Below, piece after piece: positions 9,686-18,412 of a stretch of 64,000 nt of DNA. The DNA lies in the NCBI GenBank assembly GCA_002396385.1, contig DGTD01000018.1, positions 15,862-79,861 on the forward strand, in the 5' to 3' direction. Position numbers and translations under genes: made by a program. Each line of letters starts with the position of its first letter. Within the stretch, counting starts at the first letter, position 1. Source of the stretch: Bacteroidales bacterium UBA4345 (GTDB taxonomy: Bacteria > Bacteroidota > Bacteroidia > Bacteroidales > Paludibacteraceae). The notes under the pieces were generated by a model. The model was not told the DNA's origin and searched no databases. It was given only the letters and a program-made list of their open reading frames with translations.

Positions 9686-9747
9686 GCAATTTTACATATG
9701 AATGAGTCAATTTTACATAATTGGATTTCAGCATGATACTAATTTTG
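9686..9747 (+). promoter_or_regulatory. Promoter and candidate hybrid-two-component-system operator of the rhamnogalacturonan lyase gene
   Basis: Two 14-bp direct repeats, GCAATTTTACATAT (9686-9699) and TCAATTTTACATAA (9707-9720), match at 12 of 14 positions with a 21-bp period. A 19-bp gap leads to the -7 box TAATTTTG at 9740-9747, and the ATG is 31 nt further on. Repeat period, gap and leader length copy the acetylesterase promoter at 2334-2395. A small inverted repeat GATAC/GTATC (9735-9739, 9747-9751) surrounds the -7 box. Confidence 0.68.
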
Positions 9748-9778
9748 TATCAGCATTAACTACTAAAACTTTAATATC

Positions 9779-12700
9779 ATGGTTAACACATTACTTTCAT
9801 ATTGTAAACTTGCTTTACTATTAGTATTGTTTACCTGTACAAGCAACGCCTTTTCTGCCAGCAGGCAGATGGAATACCTCGACCGTGGTGTGGTTGCAGT
9901 GAAGGTGAACAATGGAGTTTATATCAGTTGGAGGTTTCTAGGAACCGACGACCCGTCAGCCGGATTCAACATCTATAGAGACGGTAAAAAGATTAACGAC
10001 ACGCCTATCACCACCAAAACCAACTATAGAGATGCGGCAGGAGCCGCTAATTCGAAATATGTGGTTAAGACCGTACTTGGCGGAAAGGAAATTGACGCAT
10101 CACAAGCCGTAACACCCTGGGGACAACAGTACAAGACCCTGACGCTCAAACGTCCGGGCACCAACTATGCCGCCAACGACATGAGTGTGGGCGACGTTGA
10201 CGGAGACGGCCAATACGAACTCTTCGTAAAATGGTATCCCGACAATGCGAAAGACAACTCACAAAGCGGGAAAACCGACAACACCCTTATCGACTGCTAC
10301 AAGTTAGACGGCACTTTCTTATGGCGGATAAACCTCGGTATAAACATCCGTTCCGGTGCCCACTACACCCAGTTCCAAGTCTACGACTACGACGGTGACG
10401 GAAAATGCGAAATGGTCTGCAAAACGGCTCCAGGCACCAAAGACGGAAAGGGCAAAAACGTCATTATGGGTAACGACAACCCGAACGCCGACTACCGCAA
10501 CGGGAACGGGTACGTACTCGACGGCCCGGAATACCTCACCATCTTCGACGGCGCTACAGGTGCAGAGATTCACACCGTAGCCTACATGCCTGGCAGAGGG
10601 AAAGTTGGAGACTGGGGCGACACCTACGGCAACCGCGTAGACCGATTCAACGCATGTACGGCCTACCTCGATGGTGTACATCCAAGCGTAGTTATGTGCC
10701 GTGGCTACTACACCCGCACAACACTCGCCGCCTACGATTTCGTCAACAAGAAACTGGTGCTCCGCTGGTACCACAATTCCGACAAGAAAGGCCAAGGTGC
10801 CTATGGTGATGGCAACCACAACGTTTCGGTAGCCGATGTGGACGGCGACGGTAAGGACGAGATTATTTTAGGTTCGGCCTGTATTGACGACGATGGCAAG
10901 CTCTATTACAGAACCGGATACGGACATGGTGACGCTATGCACGTTTCAGATATGGATCCCGACCGTGCTGGAATGGAAGGCTGGTTCGTACACGAAGACA
11001 AAGGTTCTGCCTATGGATACGAACTCAGAGACTTGAAAACCGGCAAGGTGATTTTCGGAAAGAAAACGGGTACCGACAACGGAAGAGGTATGTCAGCAGA
11101 CATTGACGCTAAACACAGGGGTTTTGAAATGTGGAGCTCTTCTGACGAGAGCGTCTTCGACTGCAAAGGCAAAAGCATCTCTACCAAAAAGCCAAGTGTA
11201 AACTTCCGCATCTACTGGGACGGTGACTTGCAAGACGAGTTGCTCGACGGTACAAAATGCGACAAATGGAACGGAAACGGAACCGACCGCCTCATCACCT
11301 TTAAGGGCAACGCCTGCAACGGTACCAAAAACACCCCTTGCCTCTCGGCCGACCTTTTCGGCGACTGGCGTGAAGAGGTCATCTACCACGACGGCGACAA
11401 AATTTACATCTACACCACCACCATCGAGTCGAAATACAGACTTTTCACACTGATGCACGACCCCGTTTACCGTTGCGGTGTAGCATGGCAAAACTCCTCA
11501 TACAACCAGCCTCCGCACCTTGGTTTCTACATCGGCGACGGTGTAGACAAGGTTAAGCAACCAGACATCTACTACCCGGGTAAGAGCGTCAGCACCCCTA
11601 CACTGGACGTTACCGGCCAATTGAACCAGGAGGTCTTCGCAGGCGAGGGCATTATGCCAATCTCCTTCGTATACGGCGGTTCAGCAACTGGCGTTGAGGT
11701 ATCGAAACTGCCAGAAGGCCTGACCCTTGTAAAAGAAGGAAACTCTTACATATTGAAGGGGTCGGTAAAAGAAAGTGCGACATTCGAAATAAGCACAACC
11801 GGCGAAGGCACACCTGTAACAAAGGAAGTGAGCATTTCTGTAGTGCCAGAAGGTTTGAAGAATGTGGCCTATATCACCGATTTCTCGGCAGAAGGATATG
11901 CGAAAGACAAAATACTGGCAGCCTTGAAAGATTGCGACGATATGTACATCCGCGAGTATGACGCAACCAACAGCAATGTCGACTTCTCCCGATTCAACCT
12001 GGTGGTCATCAGCGAGTTCACTCCTTCTACGGCTCCAATAGTAGCAGAACTGGAATCGTTAAATATTCCAATGCTGAGTATGAAAGTACACGCCTACAAA
12101 AATGCAGAAGGCGCTTGGAACTGGGCGAAAGACGGCTATGGCGACAATACCACCGCCACATCGGTTGTAGTTGACGAGAAGTTCAAAAACCACCCTATTT
12201 TCAAGGATGTGACTTTCGACGGGAACAACATGGTGAAGATGTTCAGCGATGTCAACACCAAGGCGCTTACCTACATGAATCCGGAATCGCTGACAGAGGC
12301 AACCGGACCTATCCACACCATCGCAAAGGTAGAGGGAGAAGACCAGGTCTGCATTTTTGAAATGGGACGCGGAGCTTCTGTTGCTGGAACCGAGAAGAAA
12401 GAGCCATACGTCCAAATCGGTCTGAACTCTAGCTCATACAACCTCATTACCGAAGACGGACTGACAATCGTCAAGAACGCTTGTTACTACCTGCTTGACT
12501 ACAAAGATATTTACGAGCCTACCGGCAACGAATTAACCTACAATACAGACCAGCAGCTTCTGATTGTAAGCACAGCCGACGGCATAACGCTCAACTACTA
12601 CGCAGAAAAGGCCCAGAACGTAAACATCAACATCTTCAATGCGGCTGGTGCGAGACTAGAGACTGTTTCGTATAACGTGAACGCAGGAAAAAATGAGATC

Positions 12701-12787
12701 TATATAAATAAGAGTTTAGAACATGGCGTTTACATTCTTAGCGTAGACACAGCAAAAACAGTAAAGACAGTTAGGTTTTTCAAGTAA
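9779..12787 (+). CDS. Secreted PL11 rhamnogalacturonan lyase with ThuA-like domain and T9SS sorting tail
   Basis: 1,002 aa with an N-terminal signal peptide (to about residue 27). Residues 28-600 have the features of polysaccharide lyase family 11: the N-terminal RQMEYLDRGVVAVK...GVYISWRFLGTD module, then an eight-bladed propeller with repeated calcium-type DVDGDGQYELFVKWYP / DYDGDGKCEMVCKTAPG / DVDGDGKDEIILGS loops, YGHGDAMHVSDMDPDR and HDPVYRCGVAWQN. PL11 enzymes cleave the rhamnose-galacturonate backbone of RG-I by beta-elimination. An Ig-like segment (about 605-690) and a ThuA-like domain (about 695-930) follow; the latter shares MKVHAYKNA.GAW.WA..G.GDNT with the acetylesterase. The C-terminus (about 935-1002) is a T9SS type A sorting domain, so the enzyme is predicted to be exported to the cell surface. 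Confidence 0.92.
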   Translation: MVNTLLSYCKLALLLVLFTCTSNAFSASRQMEYLDRGVVAVKVNNGVYISWRFLGTDDPSAGFNIYRDGKKINDTPITTKTNYRDAAGAANSKYVVKTVLGGKEIDASQAVTPWGQQYKTLTLKRPGTNYAANDMSVGDVDGDGQYELFVKWYPDNAKDNSQSGKTDNTLIDCYKLDGTFLWRINLGINIRSGAHYTQFQVYDYDGDGKCEMVCKTAPGTKDGKGKNVIMGNDNPNADYRNGNGYVLDGPEYLTIFDGATGAEIHTVAYMPGRGKVGDWGDTYGNRVDRFNACTAYLDGVHPSVVMCRGYYTRTTLAAYDFVNKKLVLRWYHNSDKKGQGAYGDGNHNVSVADVDGDGKDEIILGSACIDDDGKLYYRTGYGHGDAMHVSDMDPDRAGMEGWFVHEDKGSAYGYELRDLKTGKVIFGKKTGTDNGRGMSADIDAKHRGFEMWSSSDESVFDCKGKSISTKKPSVNFRIYWDGDLQDELLDGTKCDKWNGNGTDRLITFKGNACNGTKNTPCLSADLFGDWREEVIYHDGDKIYIYTTTIESKYRLFTLMHDPVYRCGVAWQNSSYNQPPHLGFYIGDGVDKVKQPDIYYPGKSVSTPTLDVTGQLNQEVFAGEGIMPISFVYGGSATGVEVSKLPEGLTLVKEGNSYILKGSVKESATFEISTTGEGTPVTKEVSISVVPEGLKNVAYITDFSAEGYAKDKILAALKDCDDMYIREYDATNSNVDFSRFNLVVISEFTPSTAPIVAELESLNIPMLSMKVHAYKNAEGAWNWAKDGYGDNTTATSVVVDEKFKNHPIFKDVTFDGNNMVKMFSDVNTKALTYMNPESLTEATGPIHTIAKVEGEDQVCIFEMGRGASVAGTEKKEPYVQIGLNSSSYNLITEDGLTIVKNACYYLLDYKDIYEPTGNELTYNTDQQLLIVSTADGITLNYYAEKAQNVNINIFNAAGARLETVSYNVNAGKNEIYINKSLEHGVYILSVDTAKTVKTVRFFK

Positions 12788-12856
12788 TTGATAGTTAAGC
12801 TTTACATGAAAGCTATCAAGTAGTTGTGTTCATCAAAAAAGATGATTTGAGTTGGA

Positions 12857-12897
12857 GTGTCCACCTGAAGACAAAAACTTCGGTGGGCACTTTTTTT
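12857..12897 (+). terminator. Rho-independent terminator of the lyase gene
   Basis: Stem GTGTCCACC...GGTGGGCAC (one G-U pair) extended by GAAG/CTTC, 12857-12890, followed by seven T. Confidence 0.9.
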
Positions 12898-13175
12898 ACA
12901 CCACAGGCAGAGCAGGCGCAAACCAATAACACTTGCTGTTTATTCTAACGCCCCTTGTACATTCCACCGAATTTGAGTATTTTTCGGTAAATTAACAGGC
13001 CCCTATCTGCCAGAACAAAAAAGCCAATTTTTATGCCGGAACAAACGCTATCAGTCACTAACGACGACGAAATCCAAGACTGGGTGAAGATTAACGCAAA
13101 AATATACATGGCAGAATAGCACCAGAAACAAATTGGAAGCGGACCGCACCCACACATAGCAATCAGCCTCTATTT
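12898..13175. other. Intergenic region without a convincing gene
   Basis: Between the lyase terminator and the promoter of the M20 operon. A 28-codon reading frame (13033-13119, starting MPEQTLSVTNDDEIQDWV) is present on the plus strand but has no recognisable family and no clear promoter, so it is not called. Nothing else was seen. Confidence 0.4.
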
Positions 13176-13206
13176 TTTGCAGTTTAGCCTTATTTGCTTA
13201 CCTTTG
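13176..13206 (+). promoter_or_regulatory. Bacteroidota promoter of the M20/RNase H/ABC/ACP/ketosynthase operon
   Basis: TTTG at 13176-13179, 19 nt, then TACCTTTG at 13199-13206: an exact match to the TTTG-N19-TAnnTTTG consensus, 31 nt before the ATG at 13238. Confidence 0.8.
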
Positions 13207-13237
13207 TAATTGTAATAAAAGGCAAACAGAGAAACTA

Positions 13238-14305
13238 ATGAGTTTTGAGAGAGAAACGGCCGAAGCAGTGGCCCTGCTGAAAGCCCTTATCAACATACCG
13301 CGCACCAGCCGTAACGAGACGGAAGCCGCCGACTATCTGCAGCACGCAATGGAACAGCGCGGACTGAAAACTTACCGCAAAGACAACAACTTGTGGACGA
13401 TGAGCCCCAACTGGGACGCACAGAAGCCGACCTTGCTCATCAATGCCCACATCGACACTGTCAAACCCGTTGCCGGCTGGCAGACAGAGCCCAACTGCGC
13501 CATTGAGGAGAACGGCAGAATAATAGGGCTTGGGAGTAACGACGACGGAGCATCACTTGTTTCTCTGCTAGCTGTTTTCGGCCTGCTTACCCAGCACAGC
13601 CAGAAATACAACCTCATTTATGCCGCATCGGCAGAAGAGGAAGTCAGCGGCAAACAAGGCATGGAGAGCCTTTTGCTCGACCTGCCCCACATCGACCTGG
13701 CCCTGGTGGGCGAGCCTACCGGCATGCAGCCGGCTATTGCCGAAAAAGGGCTGATGGTGATTGACGCCACCGCCATCGGCAAGAGCGGACACGCCGCCCG
13801 AAACGAAGGCATCAACGCCATCTACAAGGCGCTTGAAGACATACAGTGGATTTGCAGTCATCCGCTACCCAAACAAAGCGAACTGCTCGGCCCCGTCAAG
13901 ATGACCACCACCATGATTCAGGCCGGCACCCAGCACAACGTCATTCCCGACAAATGTACTTTCGTGATTGACGTACGCAGCAACGAGTGCTACACGAACG
14001 AGGAGATTTTCCACCATTTGGAGCAGCACCTCGGTAGCGAGCTGAAAGCCCGTTCGTTCCGTTTGAGTTCGAGCGGCATCAGTACCGAAAATCCGTTGGT
14101 TAGACGCATCCTCGAGTTAGGGAAGGAGCCATTCGGCTCACCAACCCTCAGCGACCAGGCGCTTATGCGCTTTCCTAGCGTAAAGATGGGTCCGGGGCAG
14201 AGTTCACGCTCGCACACCGCCAACGAATTTATTCTAATTGACGAGATTGCCGATGCCATTGCCACTTATTACGAAGTGCTCGACGGCCTCGACATCACCC
14301 AATAA
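13238..14305 (+). CDS. M20 family metallopeptidase, ArgE-like amino-acid deacylase
   Basis: 355 aa, the usual size for ArgE/DapE-type enzymes. M20 metal-binding motifs are in order: HIDTV (about 74-78), GLGSNDDGASL (about 100, bridging Asp), SAEEEVSG (about 132, catalytic and metal Glu), GEPT (about 161) and a C-terminal H in RSHTANEFI. The lid-domain GKSGHAARNEGINAI is present. Such enzymes hydrolyse N-acyl amino acids with two zinc ions; in Bacteroidota relatives deacylate N-acetylcitrulline or N-succinylornithine in arginine synthesis. No arginine gene is nearby, so the substrate stays open. First gene of a likely six-gene operon; 11 nt separate it from the RNase H gene. Confidence 0.85.
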   Translation: MSFERETAEAVALLKALINIPRTSRNETEAADYLQHAMEQRGLKTYRKDNNLWTMSPNWDAQKPTLLINAHIDTVKPVAGWQTEPNCAIEENGRIIGLGSNDDGASLVSLLAVFGLLTQHSQKYNLIYAASAEEEVSGKQGMESLLLDLPHIDLALVGEPTGMQPAIAEKGLMVIDATAIGKSGHAARNEGINAIYKALEDIQWICSHPLPKQSELLGPVKMTTTMIQAGTQHNVIPDKCTFVIDVRSNECYTNEEIFHHLEQHLGSELKARSFRLSSSGISTENPLVRRILELGKEPFGSPTLSDQALMRFPSVKMGPGQSSRSHTANEFILIDEIADAIATYYEVLDGLDITQ

Positions 14306-14316
14306 GTCTGCGCTTT

Positions 14317-14955
14317 ATGGCAAAAAAGCAAAAATTCTACGTTGTGTGGGAGGGGTTGAGACCCGGCATCTACACAAACTGGGAAGACTGCAAAGCGATG
14401 GTGGAAGGGGTCATTGGGTCACGCTATAAAAGCTATTCCACCCTTGCAGAAGCCCAACAGGCCTACGCCGACGGTTGGGAGAAGCATGTGCACCCTTCGA
14501 GCCGCACTATTAAGCAGGAGGCCGATCTGAAGCAGGCGCAAACCGCCGGTTACGAAACGCTGGCCATTGCTGTTGACGCCGCCTGCAGTGGGAATCCCGG
14601 CAAAATGGAATACCGGGGTGTAGACATTGCGCACAACCACGAGATTTTCCACGTCGGTCCGTTTCCTGAGGGGACGAACAACATCGGCGAGTTTCTGGCC
14701 ATTGTGCACGGTTTAAGCCTGCTGAAACAGCGCAACTGTCCCTACATTCTGTACAGCGACAGCATAAACGCCATAAGCTGGGTAAGGCAGAAAAAGTGCA
14801 AGACCAAGCTGCAGCCCAACGCCAAAAACGCAGAACTGCTTGCCATTGTGGCACGCGCCGAGAAATGGCTGCAAAACAACACCTATACCACCGAGATAAG
14901 GAAGTGGCAGACGAAAGTCTGGGGCGAAATTCCAGCCGATTTCGGCAGAAAATAA
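14317..14955 (+). CDS. Ribonuclease H with N-terminal viroplasmin-like hybrid-binding domain
   Basis: 212 aa. Residues 1-50 (KKQKFYVVWEGLRPGIYTNWEDCKAMVEG....YKSYSTLAEAQQAY) form the caulimovirus-viroplasmin-like domain that binds RNA/DNA hybrids in eukaryotic-type RNase H1. The catalytic domain has the four acidic residues: Asp in VDAACSGNPG, Glu in NNIGEFLA, Asp in LYSDS and Asp in the WGEIPADF end. It degrades the RNA strand of RNA-DNA hybrids in the cytoplasm (primers, R-loops). The gene lies 11 nt after the M20 gene and 21 nt before the ABC ATPase, so it is probably co-transcribed. Confidence 0.9.
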   Translation: MAKKQKFYVVWEGLRPGIYTNWEDCKAMVEGVIGSRYKSYSTLAEAQQAYADGWEKHVHPSSRTIKQEADLKQAQTAGYETLAIAVDAACSGNPGKMEYRGVDIAHNHEIFHVGPFPEGTNNIGEFLAIVHGLSLLKQRNCPYILYSDSINAISWVRQKKCKTKLQPNAKNAELLAIVARAEKWLQNNTYTTEIRKWQTKVWGEIPADFGRK

Positions 14956-14976
14956 AAGAACGAAAGGAATAAAAAT

Positions 14977-15885
14977 ATGTCAATAACGGTAGAACACCTC
15001 ATTAAGAGTTACGGCCAGCAACTGGTGCTCAACGACATCAGTTTCAGCATCGGCAGTGGAGAGATTGTCGGCTTTCTGGGCAACAACGGTGCCGGGAAAT
15101 CGACCACCATGAAGGTTATTACCGGCTACCGCAAGTTTACAAGCGGAACCGTGAAGGTTTGCGGACTCGACATTACCGAACATCCGATGGAAATCCGGAG
15201 GAAGATTGGCTACCTGCCCGAGCACAACCCCAACTACCTCGACATGTTTGTGAAGGAATACCTGCGCTTTGTGGCCGAACTCTACCAAGTAGAGAATCCG
15301 GGCAAACGGGTTGACGATATGATTGAGAGGACAGGCCTCACCCGCGAATACAAGAAAAAGATTGGTGCCCTCAGTAAAGGCTATCGGCAGCGTGTTGGCT
15401 TGGCGCAAGCCCTGATTCACGACCCGGAAGTGCTGATTCTGGACGAGCCTACAACAGGTTTGGACCCGAACCAGATTATTGAAGTGCGCAACCTCATCAA
15501 AGAAGTTGGCCGCGAGAAGACCGTGTTGCTTTCCACCCACATTATGCAGGAGGTGAGCGCCATTTGCGACCGCGTCATCATTCTCGACAAGGGGAAGATT
15601 GTGGCCGACCAGACCGAGAAAGAGATTGTCACCCAAACCGACCAACAAGGAGCGGTGACCATCTATGTGGAATTCAGCACACCGCAGTCGGTCAGCGATT
15701 TGAAGGCCATCCACCCCGGTGCACAAGTCAAGCCAATTGGCGAACAAGGGTACCTGGTCAGTGCGGCAACCGACCTGTCGGAACAGTTGTTTAAGTTTGC
15801 AGTCAGCCACAACTGCACCATAAAGACCTTGAAACAGCAAGAACGGAGTATGGAAGACGTATTCCGCGAACTAACATCGAAATAA
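14977..15885 (+). CDS. gldA: ABC transporter ATP-binding protein, GldA-like
   Basis: 302 aa single ATPase with Walker A GNNGAGKST (about 32-40), signature LSKGYRQRVGLAQAL (about 130), Walker B VLILDEPTTGLDP (about 150) and H-loop STHIMQE. Length, the first 220 residues and the C-terminal extension ending RSMEDVFRELTS fit the GldA branch of ABC-2 exporters. In gliding Bacteroidota GldA works with GldF and GldG; neither is adjacent here, so the permease must be elsewhere or the partner differs. The gene is 25 nt upstream of the acyl carrier protein gene and shares the operon. Family certain; the gliding role is only by similarity. Confidence 0.82.
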   Translation: MSITVEHLIKSYGQQLVLNDISFSIGSGEIVGFLGNNGAGKSTTMKVITGYRKFTSGTVKVCGLDITEHPMEIRRKIGYLPEHNPNYLDMFVKEYLRFVAELYQVENPGKRVDDMIERTGLTREYKKKIGALSKGYRQRVGLAQALIHDPEVLILDEPTTGLDPNQIIEVRNLIKEVGREKTVLLSTHIMQEVSAICDRVIILDKGKIVADQTEKEIVTQTDQQGAVTIYVEFSTPQSVSDLKAIHPGAQVKPIGEQGYLVSAATDLSEQLFKFAVSHNCTIKTLKQQERSMEDVFRELTSK

Positions 15886-15910
15886 CAAATAATTATCAAT
15901 ACACATACTT

Positions 15911-16174
15911 ATGACACAAGAAGAACTTATCGAGCAGTTAAAGAACCAGATTATCAAAGCCCTTTCATTGGAAGATATCACACCAGCCGACATTGACGCA
16001 GACGCTCCCCTTTTCGGAGAGGGTTTGGGTTTGGACTCTATCGACGCTATTGAATTAATCCTCTTGTTAGAGAAGGAATACGGCATCAAGGTTGAGGACC
16101 CTCGCCAGCGCCGCGAAATTTTAGCGTCGGTCCGCACTATGGCTAAATTTATAGAAGACAACGGAAAAGCCTAA
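15911..16174 (+). CDS. Acyl carrier protein, dedicated to the adjacent ketosynthases
   Basis: 87 aa, four-helix acyl carrier protein. The phosphopantetheine site is GLDSIDAIEL with Ser43; the helix-2 region LILLLEKEYGIKVED is typical. It differs from housekeeping AcpP (no DSLDTVEL) and resembles carriers of secondary-metabolite or aryl-polyene type II systems. It stands directly before a full ketosynthase (14 nt) and a ketosynthase-like partner, giving the order ACP-KS-KS-beta. It would hold a growing acyl chain in the cytoplasm. No phosphopantetheinyl transferase is nearby. The product of the system is unknown. Confidence 0.88.
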   Translation: MTQEELIEQLKNQIIKALSLEDITPADIDADAPLFGEGLGLDSIDAIELILLLEKEYGIKVEDPRQRREILASVRTMAKFIEDNGKA

Positions 16175-16188
16175 TCTGCAAAAGACAC

Positions 16189-17352
16189 ATGAATAGGGTA
16201 TTCGTCACAGGTATAGGCGCCATCAGTGCCATCGGCAATAACATTGCGGAACAGCTGCAATCGTTACGGAAAGGGACAAATAATATTGTTTCTGCTAAGT
16301 TTCTGAAATCGGCAATAAAACTTCCTGTTGCCGAGATACCCCATTCAAACGAAGAACTGACCTCTTTAGCAGGTTTACCTGGCGGTGTTACCTACAGCCG
16401 TACATTCCTGCTTGGACTGATTGCCGCAAAAGAAGCCCTGGAGACAGCCCATCTGTCAGACAGAAGCGACCTTCAACTAATCAGCAGTTCAACGAACGCT
16501 GCCATAGAGATTACAGAAAACATCTACCAGCATCCGGAAGAACACCAATCCCTGTTGAAGTATTTCCATGCCAACCAGATTCCGCTCGACATAGCGAAAG
16601 AACTGGGCATAAACGGGCGTCAATACACCATCAGCACAGCCTGCTCGAGCAGTGCCAACGGCATTATGCTGGCCACACGGCTCATACGCAGCGGGAAAGC
16701 GAAACGCGTGCTGGTCGGAGGTAACGACTCACTGGCACGTTTCTCGATTAACGGATTCAACGCCCTTGAAATAGCCTCGCCAACCGGCAGCCGTCCCTTC
16801 GACGAGAACCGCGACGGTGTAAGCCTCGGCGAAGCTGGCGCCTATCTGGTGCTGGAAAGTGAAGAGGCGGCAAAAGGCAAACCGGTATATGGCGAGGTGA
16901 GAGGTTATGCCAACGTAAACGAGGCCTACCACGCAACAGCGACCTCTCCGGAGGGGAAAGGCGCCCAACAGGCCATCAGCGACGCGCTGGCTATTGCCCA
17001 TTTAAGCGCTGGCGACATCAGCTACATCAACGCACACGGCACAGGCACCAAGGTCAACGACCTTTCGGAATCGAACGCCATTGGCAACCTGTTTGGCGAC
17101 CAGACACCCGTTTCTTCCACCAAAGGCTACACAGGCCACACACTGGCCGCCTGTGGCGCACTCGAGGCCGTATTTTCCATACTGGCCATCAGAGAGCAGC
17201 AAGTTTGGGGAAACTGCCGCCTGCTGCAGCCAATGAGCGAGACCAGCATGAACATTGTAAAGGAAACAAGATCTGCCACAGTAAACCACGTGTTGTCGAA
17301 CTCTTTCGGTTTCGGCGGAAACGACACCTCTCTCATATTCAGCAAAATATAA
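16189..17352 (+). CDS. Beta-ketoacyl-ACP synthase (KAS II-type, KS-alpha)
   Basis: 387 aa thiolase-fold condensing enzyme of the FabF type. The triad is intact: Cys152 in STACSSS, His283 in NAHGTGT and His317 in GYTGHTLAACGALE, with the supporting Lys in STKGYTGH and the C-terminal NSFGFGGND loop. It performs decarboxylative Claisen condensation of malonyl-ACP with an acyl chain. It is slightly shorter than FabF (about 410 aa) and is paired with a second, catalytically empty ketosynthase-like protein 6 nt downstream, an arrangement used by type II polyketide and aryl-polyene systems. Ketoreductase and dehydratase genes are not adjacent. Confidence 0.88.
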   Translation: MNRVFVTGIGAISAIGNNIAEQLQSLRKGTNNIVSAKFLKSAIKLPVAEIPHSNEELTSLAGLPGGVTYSRTFLLGLIAAKEALETAHLSDRSDLQLISSSTNAAIEITENIYQHPEEHQSLLKYFHANQIPLDIAKELGINGRQYTISTACSSSANGIMLATRLIRSGKAKRVLVGGNDSLARFSINGFNALEIASPTGSRPFDENRDGVSLGEAGAYLVLESEEAAKGKPVYGEVRGYANVNEAYHATATSPEGKGAQQAISDALAIAHLSAGDISYINAHGTGTKVNDLSESNAIGNLFGDQTPVSSTKGYTGHTLAACGALEAVFSILAIREQQVWGNCRLLQPMSETSMNIVKETRSATVNHVLSNSFGFGGNDTSLIFSKI

Positions 17353-17358
17353 AAAGAC

Positions 17359-18405
17359 ATGGCATCTTACATCATTTCGTCAGCACTTCTATCCCCACAA
17401 AAGACCTTTGAAGGGACATTTCCAGAAGAACCCATCATTACGGAAAGTTTGTACTTGCTATGTGCCGAACCCGACTACAAGCAGATTATACCGCCCGTCC
17501 GTCTGCGACGGATGAGCCACATCTTGAAAATGGGTTTGGCGACCTCTTATTTGTGCATCAACGAATCGGAAGTAAAACCCGACTCGGTCATTGTAGGAAC
17601 AGGTCAAGGCTGTACGGGCGACTTGGAGAACTTTATGCGTGCATGCAGCGAAGGTCCCGAGGAACTGCTATCGCCAATCCCTTTCATCAATTCGGGCCAC
17701 AACACCCTAGCCGGACAAATTGCGATGGCCAGCCAGATAAAAGGCTACAATATGACCTACCTGCAAGAAGCCGCTTCGCTGGAATCGGCTTTAAGCGACG
17801 CTATGCTGCTGCTGGAAGAAGGGACAAGCGAATGCACGCTGGTAGGAGCTATTGACGAGTTTTCGGCCCTTTCGTTCAAAATATTCGACCGTGACCAATA
17901 CTGGCGGAAAGAAGCCGTAAACAACCTCGATTTGCTGAAAGCCGAAAAGCCAGGCGCCATAATGGGCGAAGGTGCGGGTTTCTTCTGTATAAGCAACCGG
18001 CCCGACCGTCAGAACATTGAGTTGGTGGCCTCGGAAAGCAAAATGAACTTCGGCACGGAAGCATCGGTAAAGTGGGTTACCGACCTCTTGAACCAATACA
18101 ATTTGACCACCAACGACATCGACCTACTGTTTGTAGGCCGAAAAGGAGACCAGTTGACCGACGACACCTCTTATGCCGGAATCGAGCAACTGTTCCCGAC
18201 AGCTACAATCGCCGCCTACAAGCACCTGAGCGGAGAATACCCGACCGCACAGTCATTTGCCTTGTGGATGGCAGTAAAAGTACTCAGCGGACAGCAACTA
18301 CCTGCCTATGCGACACTAAAGGCAGGAACGAGGGGCACAAAAACAATACTGCTTTACAACAACGACCTCAGCACCGAAAATGTTATTATTGTAAGGAAAG
18401 GATAA
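17359..18405 (+). CDS. Ketosynthase-like protein lacking the active site (KS-beta / chain-length-factor-like)
   Basis: 348 aa, thiolase-like fold seen from VIVGTGQGCTGDLENFM, the central FINSGHNTLAGQIAMASQIKGYNMTYLQEAASLESALSDAMLLLEEG and the later AYKHLSGEYPTAQSFALWMA. At the nucleophile position, where the neighbour has TACSSS, this protein reads LQEAASLE, so no cysteine; the NAHGTGT histidine motif is also absent (LFVGRKGD), and only one His (YKHLSGEY) remains near the second site. It therefore cannot condense by itself and is best read as the partner of the ketosynthase upstream, perhaps setting chain length. Last gene of the operon, followed by a terminator. Confidence 0.75.
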   Translation: MASYIISSALLSPQKTFEGTFPEEPIITESLYLLCAEPDYKQIIPPVRLRRMSHILKMGLATSYLCINESEVKPDSVIVGTGQGCTGDLENFMRACSEGPEELLSPIPFINSGHNTLAGQIAMASQIKGYNMTYLQEAASLESALSDAMLLLEEGTSECTLVGAIDEFSALSFKIFDRDQYWRKEAVNNLDLLKAEKPGAIMGEGAGFFCISNRPDRQNIELVASESKMNFGTEASVKWVTDLLNQYNLTTNDIDLLFVGRKGDQLTDDTSYAGIEQLFPTATIAAYKHLSGEYPTAQSFALWMAVKVLSGQQLPAYATLKAGTRGTKTILLYNNDLSTENVIIVRKG

Positions 18406-18412
18406 AAGAAAA

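Noticed and set aside
13033-13119. 28-codon plus-strand frame starting MPEQTLSVTNDD
   Set aside because: Too short, no homologue recognised, no promoter or coupling to neighbours; mentioned only in the intergenic entry.
12945-13157. Reading frame of 70 codons on the minus strand
   Set aside because: No family, cysteine/tryptophan-rich start and no promoter; it overlaps the promoter region of the M20 operon only by chance.
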